Under the pieces are notes generated by a model. It made no database searches, was not told the origin of the DNA, and was given only the letters and a program-made list of their open reading frames with translations. From the NCBI RefSeq assembly GCF_008807015.1, contig NZ_CP031700.1, forward strand, positions 1,885,014 through 1,949,013: a DNA stretch of 64,000 nt, given 5' to 3'. Both the position numbers and the translations under genes were made by a program. Shown piece by piece: positions 1 through 10,911 of the stretch. The stretch comes from Neisseria zalophi (GTDB lineage: Bacteria; Pseudomonadota; Gammaproteobacteria; Burkholderiales; Neisseriaceae). The number at the start of each line of letters is the position of its first letter. Within the stretch, counting starts at the first letter, position 1.

Positions 1-1
1 A

Positions 2-3000
2 GCTAAAGAAATACAAGATGAAGATAAACTTTTATCTATATTGGGAGAAGTGATTGAAAGCTGTAAACAATCATTAAACTTAACCAAATATACAGATGAA
101 ATTATTCCCATAGATTTATTATTAGCAAAAATTAAATCAGCTATTAAACAAATCAATTTAAATATTAAATATGATAACGATGATAAAAGCCAAGAGGATA
201 TAAACTCATTTCTAAAAGATATTAGAACTAACTTCTTTTACTTAAAAAATATATTAGAATCTGATGAAATTCAATTATTTAATGGGGAAGTTTTATGGTT
301 AAGAGGTGAAGCAGGAGTTGGAAAATCTCATTTAATGGGTGATATGATTTCCCAACGTATGCAAGATAGTCAATATTCTATTTTACTATTAGGACAAGAC
401 TTTACCGAAAATTCGAATATATGGAATCAAATCCTATCCAAGCAATTGAATTTACCAAATTTAAGCCCTAAAGATTTTCTAACTGCTCTTGACAGTATTG
501 CTCAGGCACAAAAAGAGCGCTTCATTCTTGCTATTGATGCATTAAATGAAGGCGCAGGAAAAAATTTATGGCCAAATCAATTAAACGGTTTTATTCAATT
601 AATCCAAGAGTATCCTAGAATTGGATTGGTGCTGAGCGTTCGTAGTACCTATGAAAAAATTATAAATAAAAATTTAAGCAAATCTATCCAAAAAGTGCTA
701 TGCATTATTGATCATGAAGGCTTTGCTGGCCATGAGTTTGATGCAATTCCGGTATTTTTCGAATATTACGGTTTAAACCAACCCACTATTCCTTTACTAA
801 ATTCGGAGTTTAGCAATCCACTATATCTCAAATTATTTTGTGAAAGCCTAAATAAACAAGGTTACACCTCTGTACCCAAAGGATATCAAGGAATTACCCA
901 AATCATTGATAGCTATATCAATGGAATAGAGAAAAAAATTGCTTATCGGCTTGAGGAAGATGAAAGCTTACAGCTAGTAAAAAGAGCCATTAATATCATT
1001 ATCGAATTAGATTTATCAGGGGCTGACCTAAACTATCTATCGGTAAAAAAAGAGATTGCAAAAACGCTACAAGATTATATTGCAGAGGCAGATGCTAAAA
1101 AATTTATAGACTACTTAATTCAAGAAGGCGTATTGAATAAAAATATCCCATATTCGCACGAACAAGAATATATCTATTTTACTTATGAAAGAATTGGGGA
1201 GTATCAAAAAGCATTATATTTTCTACAAAAAATTAATAGCCTAAATGACTTAATACAATGGTTTCAAACAACAAAAGGGCAAGAAATTCTTAACCAATTT
1301 AATTTATATAAAGGGTTATGGGAAGCATTTAGTGTTTTATTACCCGAACGGTTAAATATCGAATTATTTGAAGTAATTTCATTTGAAAATAATAATTATG
1401 AATTATTAAATATAATAATTCATAATTTATTATGGAGAATTCCCAAACATATTGATTTACAAAAAATAAATAAATTTCTTAACGATAATCATCAATATTT
1501 TGATCCATATCTATGGCCATATTCATGGATAGAAATGCTTTATCAATTAGCAGCAGAACCTAACCATCCATTAAATAGCATGTATTTACATGAGAATCTA
1601 TTTAATTTATCAATGGCAGATAGAGATGCACAATGGACTACATGCATTTCTCATGAGTTTGATAATAACTCTCCAATCAGTAGATTATTAAACTGGTGCA
1701 AAAATTATAGCCATCAACCCAATTTAACTGAAGAGAGCTTATTATTAATTGCCATAGCGATAAGTTGGTTACTAACTTCCACTAACATCAAGCAAAGAAA
1801 TCAGGCCATACAAGCATTAGCAGATTTATTATGGAATAGATTAAATATTGCTTATCAACTATTGCAAAAGTTTGAGGCAGTAAACGATCCTTATGTATTA
1901 GAAGGCATTTTGTCTGCTACCTATGGAGCTATTTTATATTCTGATAATTTAAATAGCCTGAAAAAATTAGCAGATGAGGTTTATACCCAGATTTTTAATA
2001 TTTCAAAAAACCAAGAAGTTTTGCCGAATGTACTCATTAGGGATTATGCACGACATATTATTGATTATTCACTATCCAAAAACCAAAATAGTTACTCTTC
2101 AGAAGAAAAATACTCTATTCAAGAACATATTACGCCTCCTTACAATAGTTCTTTCCCAACAACACTTCCCAGTACAGAAGAAATTGATAACAAATATTCT
2201 TCTGATGAAGAACAAAGAATTATTCGTTCAATGACTACTGAATACGGAAGAGGGGTAAATAGATACGGTGATTTTGGGCGTTATACATTTGAGCATAGTT
2301 TTTCTCTCTGGAGGGGAAATCCCTCTATCCATACTGATTTATTAAGTAATTATGCCTGCCACTTAATTTTTGAAGATTTTGGTTATGATTGCACTAAACA
2401 TGCTAATTTTGACAAATCTCTCAGAAATATCACCGGAGAGCAAAATAAAATAAAAAGAATTGGTAAAAAATACCAATGGCTAGCCCTTTATGAAACTTTA
2501 GCAAGAGTAATGGATAACTTTCAAATATATGATGATAAAGGTAATGAATTGCGCTGGGTCACAGATTTAAACCAATTTTATCTACCTAAAGCCAATATTC
2601 AACCGATACCTATTTTACAAAAACAATTTGATGAACAAACCCAGCAAGTTCCTTTACAGGATATAAAAGGATATTATGGAGAAGAAATACCAGATTGGTG
2701 GGATGGCGAAGCACAAGATTGGGTTATAAATAGTGAAGCCTTACCCAATATCCCGGCCATAATAGAAACCCAAATTGATGATGAGGATTGGGTGTTTTTA
2801 GAAAAATATGATTATCTTAATCATCCGGAAAAATTTGCAGAATATGATACTCAGCGTAAAACTCTATGGTTTCAAATTAGAAGTTATCTCATTCCAAAAC
2901 GAGATCTAAATCGTGCCAAAAAATGGTTAGAAACACAAAATTTTATGGGGCGTTGGATGCCAGAAGGAAAAAAATACGATAATAATAACTTACAAGAATT

Positions 3001-3478
3001 TTTCAAAATCAGTCCTCCCCAATCAGTAGATAAAATTAATTGGCAAACAATTAATCACAATCGTGATATAAATGTTTTACCCACAGTGGATCAACATTAC
3101 CAAAGATCTACATATGAAAATAATGGATACACCATTTATGCACCATGTTATTTTCTTTATCAAAGTATGAATATGAATTTAAGTAATAAACAAGGGTATT
3201 TTGTTGACCAGCAAAATGATTTGGTTTGCTTTAACCCGTTGATTTCTAATAAACCTAAAGCCATGCTTTTGATAAAAAAAGCGCCTTTTATAAAATTTTT
3301 AAAAGAAAATGATTTAGCTGTATTTTGGACTTGTTTGGGAGAAAAATTAATTCATAAATCAGAATGGGATTTCCATAATAAAAGGTTAGATTTTTCAGGT
3401 TTATATTATTTTGACAGAAGTCAAAGGGAATCTATCAAAGGCCAAATTAAAACAGAATCTTTTGAGCCTAAAAAATAG
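2..3478 (+). CDS. Large STAND/NACHT-like P-loop ATPase, 5' end outside the window
   Basis: The frame is open from base 2, so the gene starts upstream; the TTG at 41 is only the first possible start inside the window. A Walker A motif GEAGVGKS lies at about codon 89 counted from that TTG, and a Walker B-like stretch ILAIDALNEG at about codon 161. This suggests a STAND-type NTPase of about 300 residues followed by more than 700 residues of helical, aromatic-rich C-terminal region, as in sensor domains of antiviral STAND (Avs) proteins. No N-terminal effector domain is visible; it may lie upstream. The gene is far more AT-rich than the core genes that follow and contains no uptake sequence, so horizontal transfer is likely. 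The ATPase call is firm; the antiphage role is inference. Confidence 0.7.
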   Translation, partial: AKEIQDEDKLLSILGEVIESCKQSLNLTKYTDEIIPIDLLLAKIKSAIKQINLNIKYDNDDKSQEDINSFLKDIRTNFFYLKNILESDEIQLFNGEVLWLRGEAGVGKSHLMGDMISQRMQDSQYSILLLGQDFTENSNIWNQILSKQLNLPNLSPKDFLTALDSIAQAQKERFILAIDALNEGAGKNLWPNQLNGFIQLIQEYPRIGLVLSVRSTYEKIINKNLSKSIQKVLCIIDHEGFAGHEFDAIPVFFEYYGLNQPTIPLLNSEFSNPLYLKLFCESLNKQGYTSVPKGYQGITQIIDSYINGIEKKIAYRLEEDESLQLVKRAINIIIELDLSGADLNYLSVKKEIAKTLQDYIAEADAKKFIDYLIQEGVLNKNIPYSHEQEYIYFTYERIGEYQKALYFLQKINSLNDLIQWFQTTKGQEILNQFNLYKGLWEAFSVLLPERLNIELFEVISFENNNYELLNIIIHNLLWRIPKHIDLQKINKFLNDNHQYFDPYLWPYSWIEMLYQLAAEPNHPLNSMYLHENLFNLSMADRDAQWTTCISHEFDNNSPISRLLNWCKNYSHQPNLTEESLLLIAIAISWLLTSTNIKQRNQAIQALADLLWNRLNIAYQLLQKFEAVNDPYVLEGILSATYGAILYSDNLNSLKKLADEVYTQIFNISKNQEVLPNVLIRDYARHIIDYSLSKNQNSYSSEEKYSIQEHITPPYNSSFPTTLPSTEEIDNKYSSDEEQRIIRSMTTEYGRGVNRYGDFGRYTFEHSFSLWRGNPSIHTDLLSNYACHLIFEDFGYDCTKHANFDKSLRNITGEQNKIKRIGKKYQWLALYETLARVMDNFQIYDDKGNELRWVTDLNQFYLPKANIQPIPILQKQFDEQTQQVPLQDIKGYYGEEIPDWWDGEAQDWVINSEALPNIPAIIETQIDDEDWVFLEKYDYLNHPEKFAEYDTQRKTLWFQIRSYLIPKRDLNRAKKWLETQNFMGRWMPEGKKYDNNNLQEFFKISPPQSVDKINWQTINHNRDINVLPTVDQHYQRSTYENNGYTIYAPCYFLYQSMNMNLSNKQGYFVDQQNDLVCFNPLISNKPKAMLLIKKAPFIKFLKENDLAVFWTCLGEKLIHKSEWDFHNKRLDFSGLYYFDRSQRESIKGQIKTESFEPKK

Positions 3479-3529
3479 GAATTAATTTAAGTGAATTAAA
3501 TATATTTAAATAATTTTCTGAATATTTAT

Positions 3530-3564
3530 GGCCGTCTGAAACATTATCTTTCAGACGGCCTTTT
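3530..3564. terminator. Inverted pair of uptake sequences, bidirectional terminator
   Basis: GGCCGTCTGAAA at 3530-3541 and its reverse complement at 3549-3560 form a 12-bp stem with a 7-nt loop, followed by TTTT. It sits between the convergent ATPase gene and pqiC, so it can end transcription from both sides. Confidence 0.85.
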
Positions 3565-3582
3565 CAATACTCATTACTTGGC

Positions 3583-4107
3583 TTAATAAAGCATGGCATC
3601 TGCCGCTTTATCCAAACCTTGGTTTAATGACTCCACCATCGCGGTATAACCATCGCCGTTTTGCACCGTTTCCACATGGAACGGGCGGCTCTGCCCGTCC
3701 GGCCATAAAGCATAGCCGCTCACTAAAGTTTTACCAGCAAAACTCCCTTGAAAAGCCTCTATATAAACTTTCATCACCTGCATACTGCTGCTGCGGCTTG
3801 CCGGTATGAAAGTATAACGGCTGTTCAAACGGTTGAGTTTATTACTCAAACCCGAAGCCAAGGCATCATCCAACGAACCCGCCCATAAATGATTACGGGC
3901 AAAATTCACATGATAGGTATCGGTTTGATACACCAAACCACCATTATTTAAAGGTTCGGCCAAAAAGACTTTTACAGCAATTTCACTACGGCCGTTGCCC
4001 GGATGTTGGTACTGGCTGTCCGGCAAGGTGAAATATTGCGTGGGGGCGGTTGTGCTGCATGCACTTAATGCGGCCAATGCACCGACTAACAACAATTTAC
4101 GCATCAA
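3583..4107 (-). CDS. pqiC: PqiC-type outer-membrane lipoprotein of the Pqi lipid transport complex
   Basis: This 174-residue protein has a signal peptide ending in the lipobox LSAC at Cys16, followed by TQYFTLPDS, typical of the ABC-transport auxiliary lipoprotein family (PqiC/YmbA, DUF330). In E. coli PqiC anchors the PqiB tunnel to the outer membrane. Its ATG overlaps the stop of pqiB by four bases (4104-4107), showing translational coupling as last gene of pqiABC. Family membership rests on the signal, length and position; I do not see a catalytic motif and none is expected. Confidence 0.85.
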   Translation of the reverse strand: MMRKLLLVGALAALSACSTTAPTQYFTLPDSQYQHPGNGRSEIAVKVFLAEPLNNGGLVYQTDTYHVNFARNHLWAGSLDDALASGLSNKLNRLNSRYTFIPASRSSSMQVMKVYIEAFQGSFAGKTLVSGYALWPDGQSRPFHVETVQNGDGYTAMVESLNQGLDKAADAMLY

Positions 4108-5762
4108 CGGCTTCCTTTCGGTATCGGGTCTTTAACATTACTGTTGAAAATTAATGAATTGGGTTTCTCTTTTAATTGGTTTAAAACAGGTTGTGCATCT
4201 TTCAGCGTTTTATCAATGCTGTTCAACGTGTTTTGTACATCACCATATAAAGGCGATTGCGGCGAAACCCCTTTCAAGGTTTGGCGCAGTTCGCTCAATG
4301 TTTGACTTAATTCTTGAGGAACATTTTGCGTTTGCGGCTTATTGATTAAAGCATTTGCTGATTTTAAGGTTGCTTTTAGCTCGCCCAACGAACTGTTCAA
4401 CTCCCCAACGGTTTTTTCCAGCGGTAATTTATTGAATTTCTCAAGCAAATTGCCTAATTGTGCCTGCAATTGATCCAAGCCGCTATTACGGGTGGCAATC
4501 ACAACATTACCATTATATCGGGCAAACGGTTTGAGCTTACTGCCTGAAGCAGGCGTATCGTCCAGCTCAATCATTTTACTACCCGTAATCAAGTTATTGC
4601 TTGCAATGGCTGCTGTCAGCCCTTTATTTAAGGCCATCTGAAAATGGCTCTGCCAATATTCTTTGCTTTGCGCGTCGGCATTTATCTCTATGCGCTCCGG
4701 CTCAATACGGATACGCACCGGAATCCAACCGTTTTCAAATAATTTCAGGCTATCTCCATCGGCAAAATAAGGAACGTCTGCTACTGCACCGATATTGATG
4801 CCTTTATATTCCACCGGCGCCCCTGGTGCCAAACCACGTACACTTTGCTTAAAGAAAGCCGTGTAATACAACGAACGTTCAGTCGGTAGATTTTCAATAT
4901 CGGTGCGGCTGTTATATAGCTCGAATGTATCACCGTTTACAGCCGGATCACCTTTATTACCATTTATTGGCGATGAAAACACAATCGCACCGGAAAGCAA
5001 TGCCGGAATCGGTGCCGATTTAATATTTACACCGCTGCCGGTGGTTTCGATATTGATACCATTTTGTAACCAGAATTGGCTGTTTTGTCCGACCAATTTA
5101 TCATTAGGGCTTTCGATAAAAATGGTATAGCTTACTGTTTCATCTTTTGGCGTAAATTCAGCACTTTCTACTACGCCGACACTAAAATCTTCATATAAAA
5201 CCGGACTACCCACCCCCAGCATCTTGTCATTCATACCAATCAGCTTGAGACGCAAACCATTTTGGCCGATAGCCGTCATCGGTGGGATATCCAATACCTT
5301 AAACTCATATTTTGTTTCTTCGCTTTTACCCGGCGTAAAAGCAATATAAGAGCCGGAAACCAATGTATTCAAACCTGATATACCGCTTTCATCAATACGC
5401 GGTTTGACTACCCAGAACTGCGTATCTTCACGCATCATATCTTTGGCATCAGCCGTGAGCCTAACGGTTACCTCTACTCCATCACGATCTTCCCGTAAAC
5501 GGATACGCCTCACCCGTCCGACTTCAACACTCAATACTTTCACTACGGTATTATTCACTTCAATACCATCAGCACTGTCCATCAAAAGGGTAACTTCCGG
5601 GCCGGTATTGCGGATTTCTTTCATCAACAGCCAACCTCCGGCAATCAGTGCAATCAAAGGCACCAGCCAGATAATGGAGTTAAAAGCATTGGTTTTCTTT
5701 ACCACAGCAGGAACAGGTTTGTATTCCAACTGTTTATTAGGTTGTTTATTATCGTTAGTCAT
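4104..5762 (-). CDS. pqiB: Intermembrane transport protein PqiB (MCE/MlaD repeats)
   Basis: 552 residues. One membrane helix near residues 28-47 anchors the protein in the inner membrane. It is followed by three MCE (MlaD-like) domains, the first beginning around the ITGPEVTLLMDSADGIEV-like stretch near residue 50 and the others around residues 160 and 285, then a C-terminal helical segment (about 430-530) that forms the tunnel in PqiB. The family moves lipids across the periplasm. The start overlaps the end of pqiA by eight bases and the end overlaps pqiC by four, so the three genes form a tightly coupled operon. Confidence 0.92.
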   Translation of the reverse strand: MTNDNKQPNKQLEYKPVPAVVKKTNAFNSIIWLVPLIALIAGGWLLMKEIRNTGPEVTLLMDSADGIEVNNTVVKVLSVEVGRVRRIRLREDRDGVEVTVRLTADAKDMMREDTQFWVVKPRIDESGISGLNTLVSGSYIAFTPGKSEETKYEFKVLDIPPMTAIGQNGLRLKLIGMNDKMLGVGSPVLYEDFSVGVVESAEFTPKDETVSYTIFIESPNDKLVGQNSQFWLQNGINIETTGSGVNIKSAPIPALLSGAIVFSSPINGNKGDPAVNGDTFELYNSRTDIENLPTERSLYYTAFFKQSVRGLAPGAPVEYKGINIGAVADVPYFADGDSLKLFENGWIPVRIRIEPERIEINADAQSKEYWQSHFQMALNKGLTAAIASNNLITGSKMIELDDTPASGSKLKPFARYNGNVVIATRNSGLDQLQAQLGNLLEKFNKLPLEKTVGELNSSLGELKATLKSANALINKPQTQNVPQELSQTLSELRQTLKGVSPQSPLYGDVQNTLNSIDKTLKDAQPVLNQLKEKPNSLIFNSNVKDPIPKGSR

Positions 5763-7080
5763 ATGTATATTGTGTATCAGACACGTTTTCAGACGGCCTG
5801 TCGGTTATTGTTTTAGAATAGCGGGACTTATCCCATAATAATCGCGGATCAAAGAAATAGGCGGAAAGCATAGTCAGTATCACAACCAAACAAAAATAAA
5901 CCGCCGCTTGTCCGGGCACGACCCTTGCCATATATGAATGGAAAGAACTCATTAAAATAATGATGACAAATATATCAATCATCGACCATTTACCGACCGA
6001 ATCGGTAAAATGATAAATCTTCAACATAGTTTTACTGTTGGCAGGCAAACCATAATGTGCACTGAGGTTTAATACAATCAATAAAACAATTTTTGCTCCC
6101 GGCACGAGAATACTGGCACTAAAAATAATAGCGGCAATCAGCTTATCGCCCTCTTCCCACATATAAACAATGCCGTTAAAAATGGTATTGGCCTGCACAA
6201 CCGTCGGATTGGAAGAAATCATAATCGGCAGCAGATTGGCCGGGATATACAATAACACCGCAGCCACTAAAAACGCCGTCGACATACTCAAGCTTTTGGG
6301 GCGACGGTGGTATAAATCTGCACCGCACACGCCGCAAGTTGCTTCTGTTTTTTCTCTAAAATATAAACAACGACTACAACAAACACGCTCTTCCGAGGGT
6401 GCTTCAATCGCATTGCGGCCTAAAATCTGATTAATTTTATAATAAACCCAATGCTCCGAAATGGATACCGAAGTCCGAATCAACATCAACGCCAGCGCCA
6501 ACATCAGATAAAAAGCTGCGCCAAGCGACACTTCCGCCACCGATGACAGCTTGATATAAGCAACCAAAGTCGAAATAAAAAAAACATCAACCATAATAAA
6601 ATGGCGCAACCGCACCAATGTACGCGTTGCATAACTCAACCCCGGGAATACTTTATCAAACAACAAAGCCAAATAAACATACAGGCAAAACAATAGAAAA
6701 ACCAACGGCGAACCAAAGGTCAATACAAACATCACCTCGGCCAAAAAACCGAAATCCGACACAATCAACTGTTTCATCATCGATGGCAACGACAATATAG
6801 ATGTAATGCCCGCTAAGGTAACAGTTACAAAGGTCATGCTATACACAAACACCATCAAAATCAGTGATGCCGTTGCATAAGCCAACGGGGCAATATAGGG
6901 ATTTTTTCCGACGTCGACAATTTCATGGCCGCAACGGGGGCAATGCGCTTCCTGCCCGCGCTTTAAACGCGGTAACGATATGCGCTGCCCGCATTCCGGG
7001 CAATCCACCGTATGTGCAGGTAAATCGGCATTTAAGCTGGGCGGGTAAGCCCGCCATCGGTAATGATTGATAAATTTCAC
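5755..7080 (-). CDS. pqiA: Paraquat-inducible protein A, inner-membrane partner of PqiB
   Basis: 441 residues with two repeated halves. Each half begins with a zinc-ribbon-like pair of CxxC motifs (CPECG and CPRCG near residues 27-51; CSRC and CGVC near 233-254) and continues with four hydrophobic helices. This is the standard PqiA architecture. The start codon is GTG, because the same frame holds a TGA only three codons upstream. The uptake sequence GGCCGTCTGAAAAAA directly precedes the GTG, so no good Shine-Dalgarno is visible and the start may be weak. First gene of pqiABC. Confidence 0.9.
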   Translation of the reverse strand: MKFINHYRWRAYPPSLNADLPAHTVDCPECGQRISLPRLKRGQEAHCPRCGHEIVDVGKNPYIAPLAYATASLILMVFVYSMTFVTVTLAGITSILSLPSMMKQLIVSDFGFLAEVMFVLTFGSPLVFLLFCLYVYLALLFDKVFPGLSYATRTLVRLRHFIMVDVFFISTLVAYIKLSSVAEVSLGAAFYLMLALALMLIRTSVSISEHWVYYKINQILGRNAIEAPSEERVCCSRCLYFREKTEATCGVCGADLYHRRPKSLSMSTAFLVAAVLLYIPANLLPIMISSNPTVVQANTIFNGIVYMWEEGDKLIAAIIFSASILVPGAKIVLLIVLNLSAHYGLPANSKTMLKIYHFTDSVGKWSMIDIFVIIILMSSFHSYMARVVPGQAAVYFCLVVILTMLSAYFFDPRLLWDKSRYSKTITDRPSENVSDTQYTYD

Positions 7081-7341
7081 TTTTTTCAGACGGCCTCACA
7101 AACAAGCCAAAGATAAAACACGCCCAACAGTCGCATAAATAGCATAAAAAAACAAGTTTTTTCACAAAATTGCAACGCTTGACTATCAACGGAATAAATT
7201 CAAGCAAACGCCTATTTGAAACAAAGACAGGCAGAAAAATCAAAAGTTTCCCTGCATACACCGAGCAAACAGCCATATCAATATTGGCTGGCAACAGGCA
7301 TTATTTATCCTTCTAAAATATTCAAGCCTATAACAAAACTA

Positions 7342-8022
7342 CTACGCACGCCGAATCAATTCTTCCACCAAAGTCGGCACGCCATCTTTCGCTTTTTTTG
7401 GTACCACTTCCACCATACGTCCGGCTTGGCGGGGATTGGGATCAACCAAATAACATTCCGCCTGCGGCGGTGCAAACTCCAAGAGCGAAGCTGCCGGATA
7501 AACCTGTAACGACGTACCAACCACCATCACAACATCCGCATCCCGCACCTGCTCGACTGCGTGCGGGAAAGCCGGCACCTCTTCGCCGAACCAGACAATA
7601 TGAGGGCGGAGCGGATGGCCTTTGCCATCTGTATCCGAACGCTTCAAATCACCCGTCCATACCAATATTTCATTTTCATCAACACAACTGCGCACCTTAT
7701 TTAATTCGCCATGCAAATGCAGCACATGACTGCTGCCGGCACGCTCATGCAAATCATCAACATTTTGCGTAATAATCTGTACGTGATAATAGCTTTCCAA
7801 ACGAACCAATGCCTCATGAGCGGCATTCGGCATAGCTTGATTGGCCTGCTGGCGCCGCATATTGTAAAAATCCAGTACCAAATCAGGATTACGGGCAAAT
7901 GCTTCGGGGGTACACACATCGGTGACTTTATAACCCTCCCACAAACCACCTGCATCACGAAATGTTTTTAATCCGCTATCGGCACTGATGCCGGCACCAC
8001 TGAGTACCACACACTTCTTCAT
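7342..8022 (-). CDS. cobB: NAD-dependent protein deacylase, sirtuin class III (CobB-like)
   Basis: The 226-residue product removes acyl groups from lysines using NAD. The NAD-binding GAGISADSGLKTFRD lies near the N-terminus, TQNVDDLHERAG and the catalytic His in VLHLHGE follow in mid-protein. A Tyr and Arg in FYNMRR match the Y-x-x-R pair that gives SIRT5/CobB enzymes desuccinylase activity. I chose the ATG at 8022 because GATGAGG lies six bases upstream; the ATG at 8034 has poor spacing. Only one Cys is seen in the small domain, so a structural zinc is unlikely. Confidence 0.9.
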   Translation of the reverse strand: MKKCVVLSGAGISADSGLKTFRDAGGLWEGYKVTDVCTPEAFARNPDLVLDFYNMRRQQANQAMPNAAHEALVRLESYYHVQIITQNVDDLHERAGSSHVLHLHGELNKVRSCVDENEILVWTGDLKRSDTDGKGHPLRPHIVWFGEEVPAFPHAVEQVRDADVVMVVGTSLQVYPAASLLEFAPPQAECYLVDPNPRQAGRMVEVVPKKAKDGVPTLVEELIRRA

Positions 8023-8062
8023 TGATAACCTCATCTTCCAAATAATCTCTTATTTCTTTTTA

Positions 8063-8098
8063 TTAAGGCCGTCTGAAATCTTTTTCAGACGGCCTTAA
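8063..8098. terminator. Inverted uptake-sequence pair after argB
   Basis: TTAAGGCCGTCTGAAA and its reverse complement form a 16-bp perfect stem with a 4-nt loop, between the end of argB and the start of the sirtuin gene, both on the minus strand. It is a likely argB terminator. Confidence 0.8.
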
Positions 8099-8145
8099 TC
8101 ATGCCATATTTTTTAAACAGGATATGTTAATGTTTGTCTGACCAA

Positions 8146-9081
<936 letters not shown>

Positions 9082-9293
9082 TCATCAACATAGCAAAAAC
9101 AACCTACAAGCAGCCTTCTCTTTTAACTTCATAACCCGCAATCAACACATACAAAAAATGCTGTTTATTTACATATTCTTTACAGCTACATCGGGTTACA
9201 CTTATACTGCCGACGCGATTCAATAATCGCGTATCAATCTACCGTAAAGCAACTAATATGCTTTACTTTGACCAACCCGACAGGACCGACAGT

Positions 9294-10700
9294 ATGAATA
9301 CTGACAACCAAAACCGCCCAGAAAACGTCGAGCTGCTTAGTGCACAAGCGCCGATTACCGATTTCCGCGGGCTGATTATCACAATCATTGCCGCCATCAT
9401 ATGTTTCGGCATTTATCATATCCTGCCCTATGAGCCAAATGCCAATAAAGGTATTGCCGTATTGCTGTTTGTAGCCATTATGTGGTTTACCGAAGCCGTT
9501 CACATTACCGTTACTGCTTTAATGGTACCCATTTTAGCTTCACTACTCGGCTTTCCCGATATGAATATTAAGACAGCCATGAGCAACTTTGCCGATCCGA
9601 CCATCTATATTTTCTTCGGCGGTTTCGCACTGGCTACCGCACTGCACATGCAGCGGCTTGACCGTAAAATTGCCGTATGGTTACTGAGCCTTTCCGGTGG
9701 CAATATGAAAGCAGCTGTACTGATGCTGTTTATCGTGACTGCCTTCTTATCCATGTGGATCAGTAATACCGCCACCGCCGCCATGATGATGCCGTTAGCT
9801 TTGGGCATGATGGATCACTTAGACAGGGAAAAAGAGCGCAAAACCTTTGTGTTTGTTTTGCTCGGTATCGCTTATTGCGCCAGCATTGGCGGTTTGGGTA
9901 CTATTGTCGGTTCACCACCTAACAACATCGCTGCCAAAGCTTTGGAGCTAGACTTTTTGGGCTGGATGAAAATGGGATTACCCATGATGCTATTGATTAT
10001 GCCGCTGATGCTGTTTGCTCTATACGTTATCCTGAAACCCAATTTAAACGAACGTGTAGAAGTTAAAAGCGAACATATTCCCTGGACTTTGCACCGTGTG
10101 ATTGCCATGCTGATTTTTATTGCAGCAGCAGTTTCGTGGATATTCAGTTCAAAAATTAAAGCCGCATTCGATATCCCCAACCCCGATACTGTTATCGCCC
10201 TCACTGCTGCCGTTGCCGTAGTGGTTTTCGGTGTTGCCCGCTGGCGCGAAGTCGCACGCAATACCGACTGGGGTGTATTGATGTTATTCGGTGGCGGTAT
10301 CGCCCTGAGCAATCTGCTTAAGGTGTCCGGCGCATCTCTGGCACTTGGCCAGCAAATTGCCACCGCTTTTGTATTAACCCACCCGCTGGTGGTTATCTTT
10401 GCCGTAGCCGCCTTTATTATCTTCCTTACCGAATTTACCAGTAATACCGCTTCCGCCGCGCTATTGGTGCCTATCTTTGCCAGCATTGCCACCCAAATGG
10501 GGCTGCCGAAAGAAGTTTTAGTATTCGTTATCGGTATCGGTGCTTCCTGTGCCTTTATGCTGCCTGTGGCCACGCCGCCGAATGCCATAGTATTCGGCAC
10601 CGGGCTCATTATGCAGAAAGAAATGATGCGGGTAGGTGTATTGCTCAATATCTTGTGCGTTATCGTAGTTGCCTTGTGGGCTTATGCCTTTTATGTATAA
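9294..10700 (+). CDS. DASS-family sodium:dicarboxylate symporter (SLC13-like)
   Basis: The product is about 468 residues of mostly membrane helices. Two SNT signature motifs are visible: WISNTATAAMMMP in the first half and EFTSNTASAALLVP in the second. These form the sodium and substrate sites of the divalent anion:Na+ symporters (VcINDY, SdcS). Substrate is probably succinate, malate or fumarate, but the sequence does not settle this. I start at the ATG at 9294, which has AGGA eight bases upstream; an in-frame ATG at 9258 lacks a ribosome site. The gene converges on the lipoprotein gene at 10912. Confidence 0.9.
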   Translation: MNTDNQNRPENVELLSAQAPITDFRGLIITIIAAIICFGIYHILPYEPNANKGIAVLLFVAIMWFTEAVHITVTALMVPILASLLGFPDMNIKTAMSNFADPTIYIFFGGFALATALHMQRLDRKIAVWLLSLSGGNMKAAVLMLFIVTAFLSMWISNTATAAMMMPLALGMMDHLDREKERKTFVFVLLGIAYCASIGGLGTIVGSPPNNIAAKALELDFLGWMKMGLPMMLLIMPLMLFALYVILKPNLNERVEVKSEHIPWTLHRVIAMLIFIAAAVSWIFSSKIKAAFDIPNPDTVIALTAAVAVVVFGVARWREVARNTDWGVLMLFGGGIALSNLLKVSGASLALGQQIATAFVLTHPLVVIFAVAAFIIFLTEFTSNTASAALLVPIFASIATQMGLPKEVLVFVIGIGASCAFMLPVATPPNAIVFGTGLIMQKEMMRVGVLLNILCVIVVALWAYAFYV

Positions 10701-10808
10701 CCCGGCTTAATTTCGGATATCACACTTCAGAATACTTACTATGATATAAATTAAATAAAAAAGGCCGTCTGAAATATAACAAATAAATATTTCATCTGGC
10801 ACAACCTA

Positions 10809-10911
10809 AAAACCGCACCTTATATTTCAAAACATAAGGTGCGGTTTTACTTATATACCTTTCTGAAAAATCATTATTTCAGAAAGGCATATTATTTACT
10901 CGAACGAGTAA
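10809..10911. terminator. Three stacked hairpins between convergent genes
   Basis: Three perfect stems follow one another: a 15-bp stem with a 10-nt loop (10809-10848, ends in TTTT), an 11-bp stem with an 8-nt loop (10858-10887), and a 7-bp stem with a 2-nt centre (10896-10911) touching the lipoprotein stop codon. A single uptake sequence lies just before at about 10763. The first stem is a good bidirectional terminator; roles of the others are not clear. Confidence 0.75.

Noticed and set aside
9872-10648. 258-residue open frame antisense to the dicarboxylate transporter
   Set aside because: The plus-strand frame has the DASS motifs and a good ribosome site; the antisense frame is low in hydrophobic order and has no known motif.
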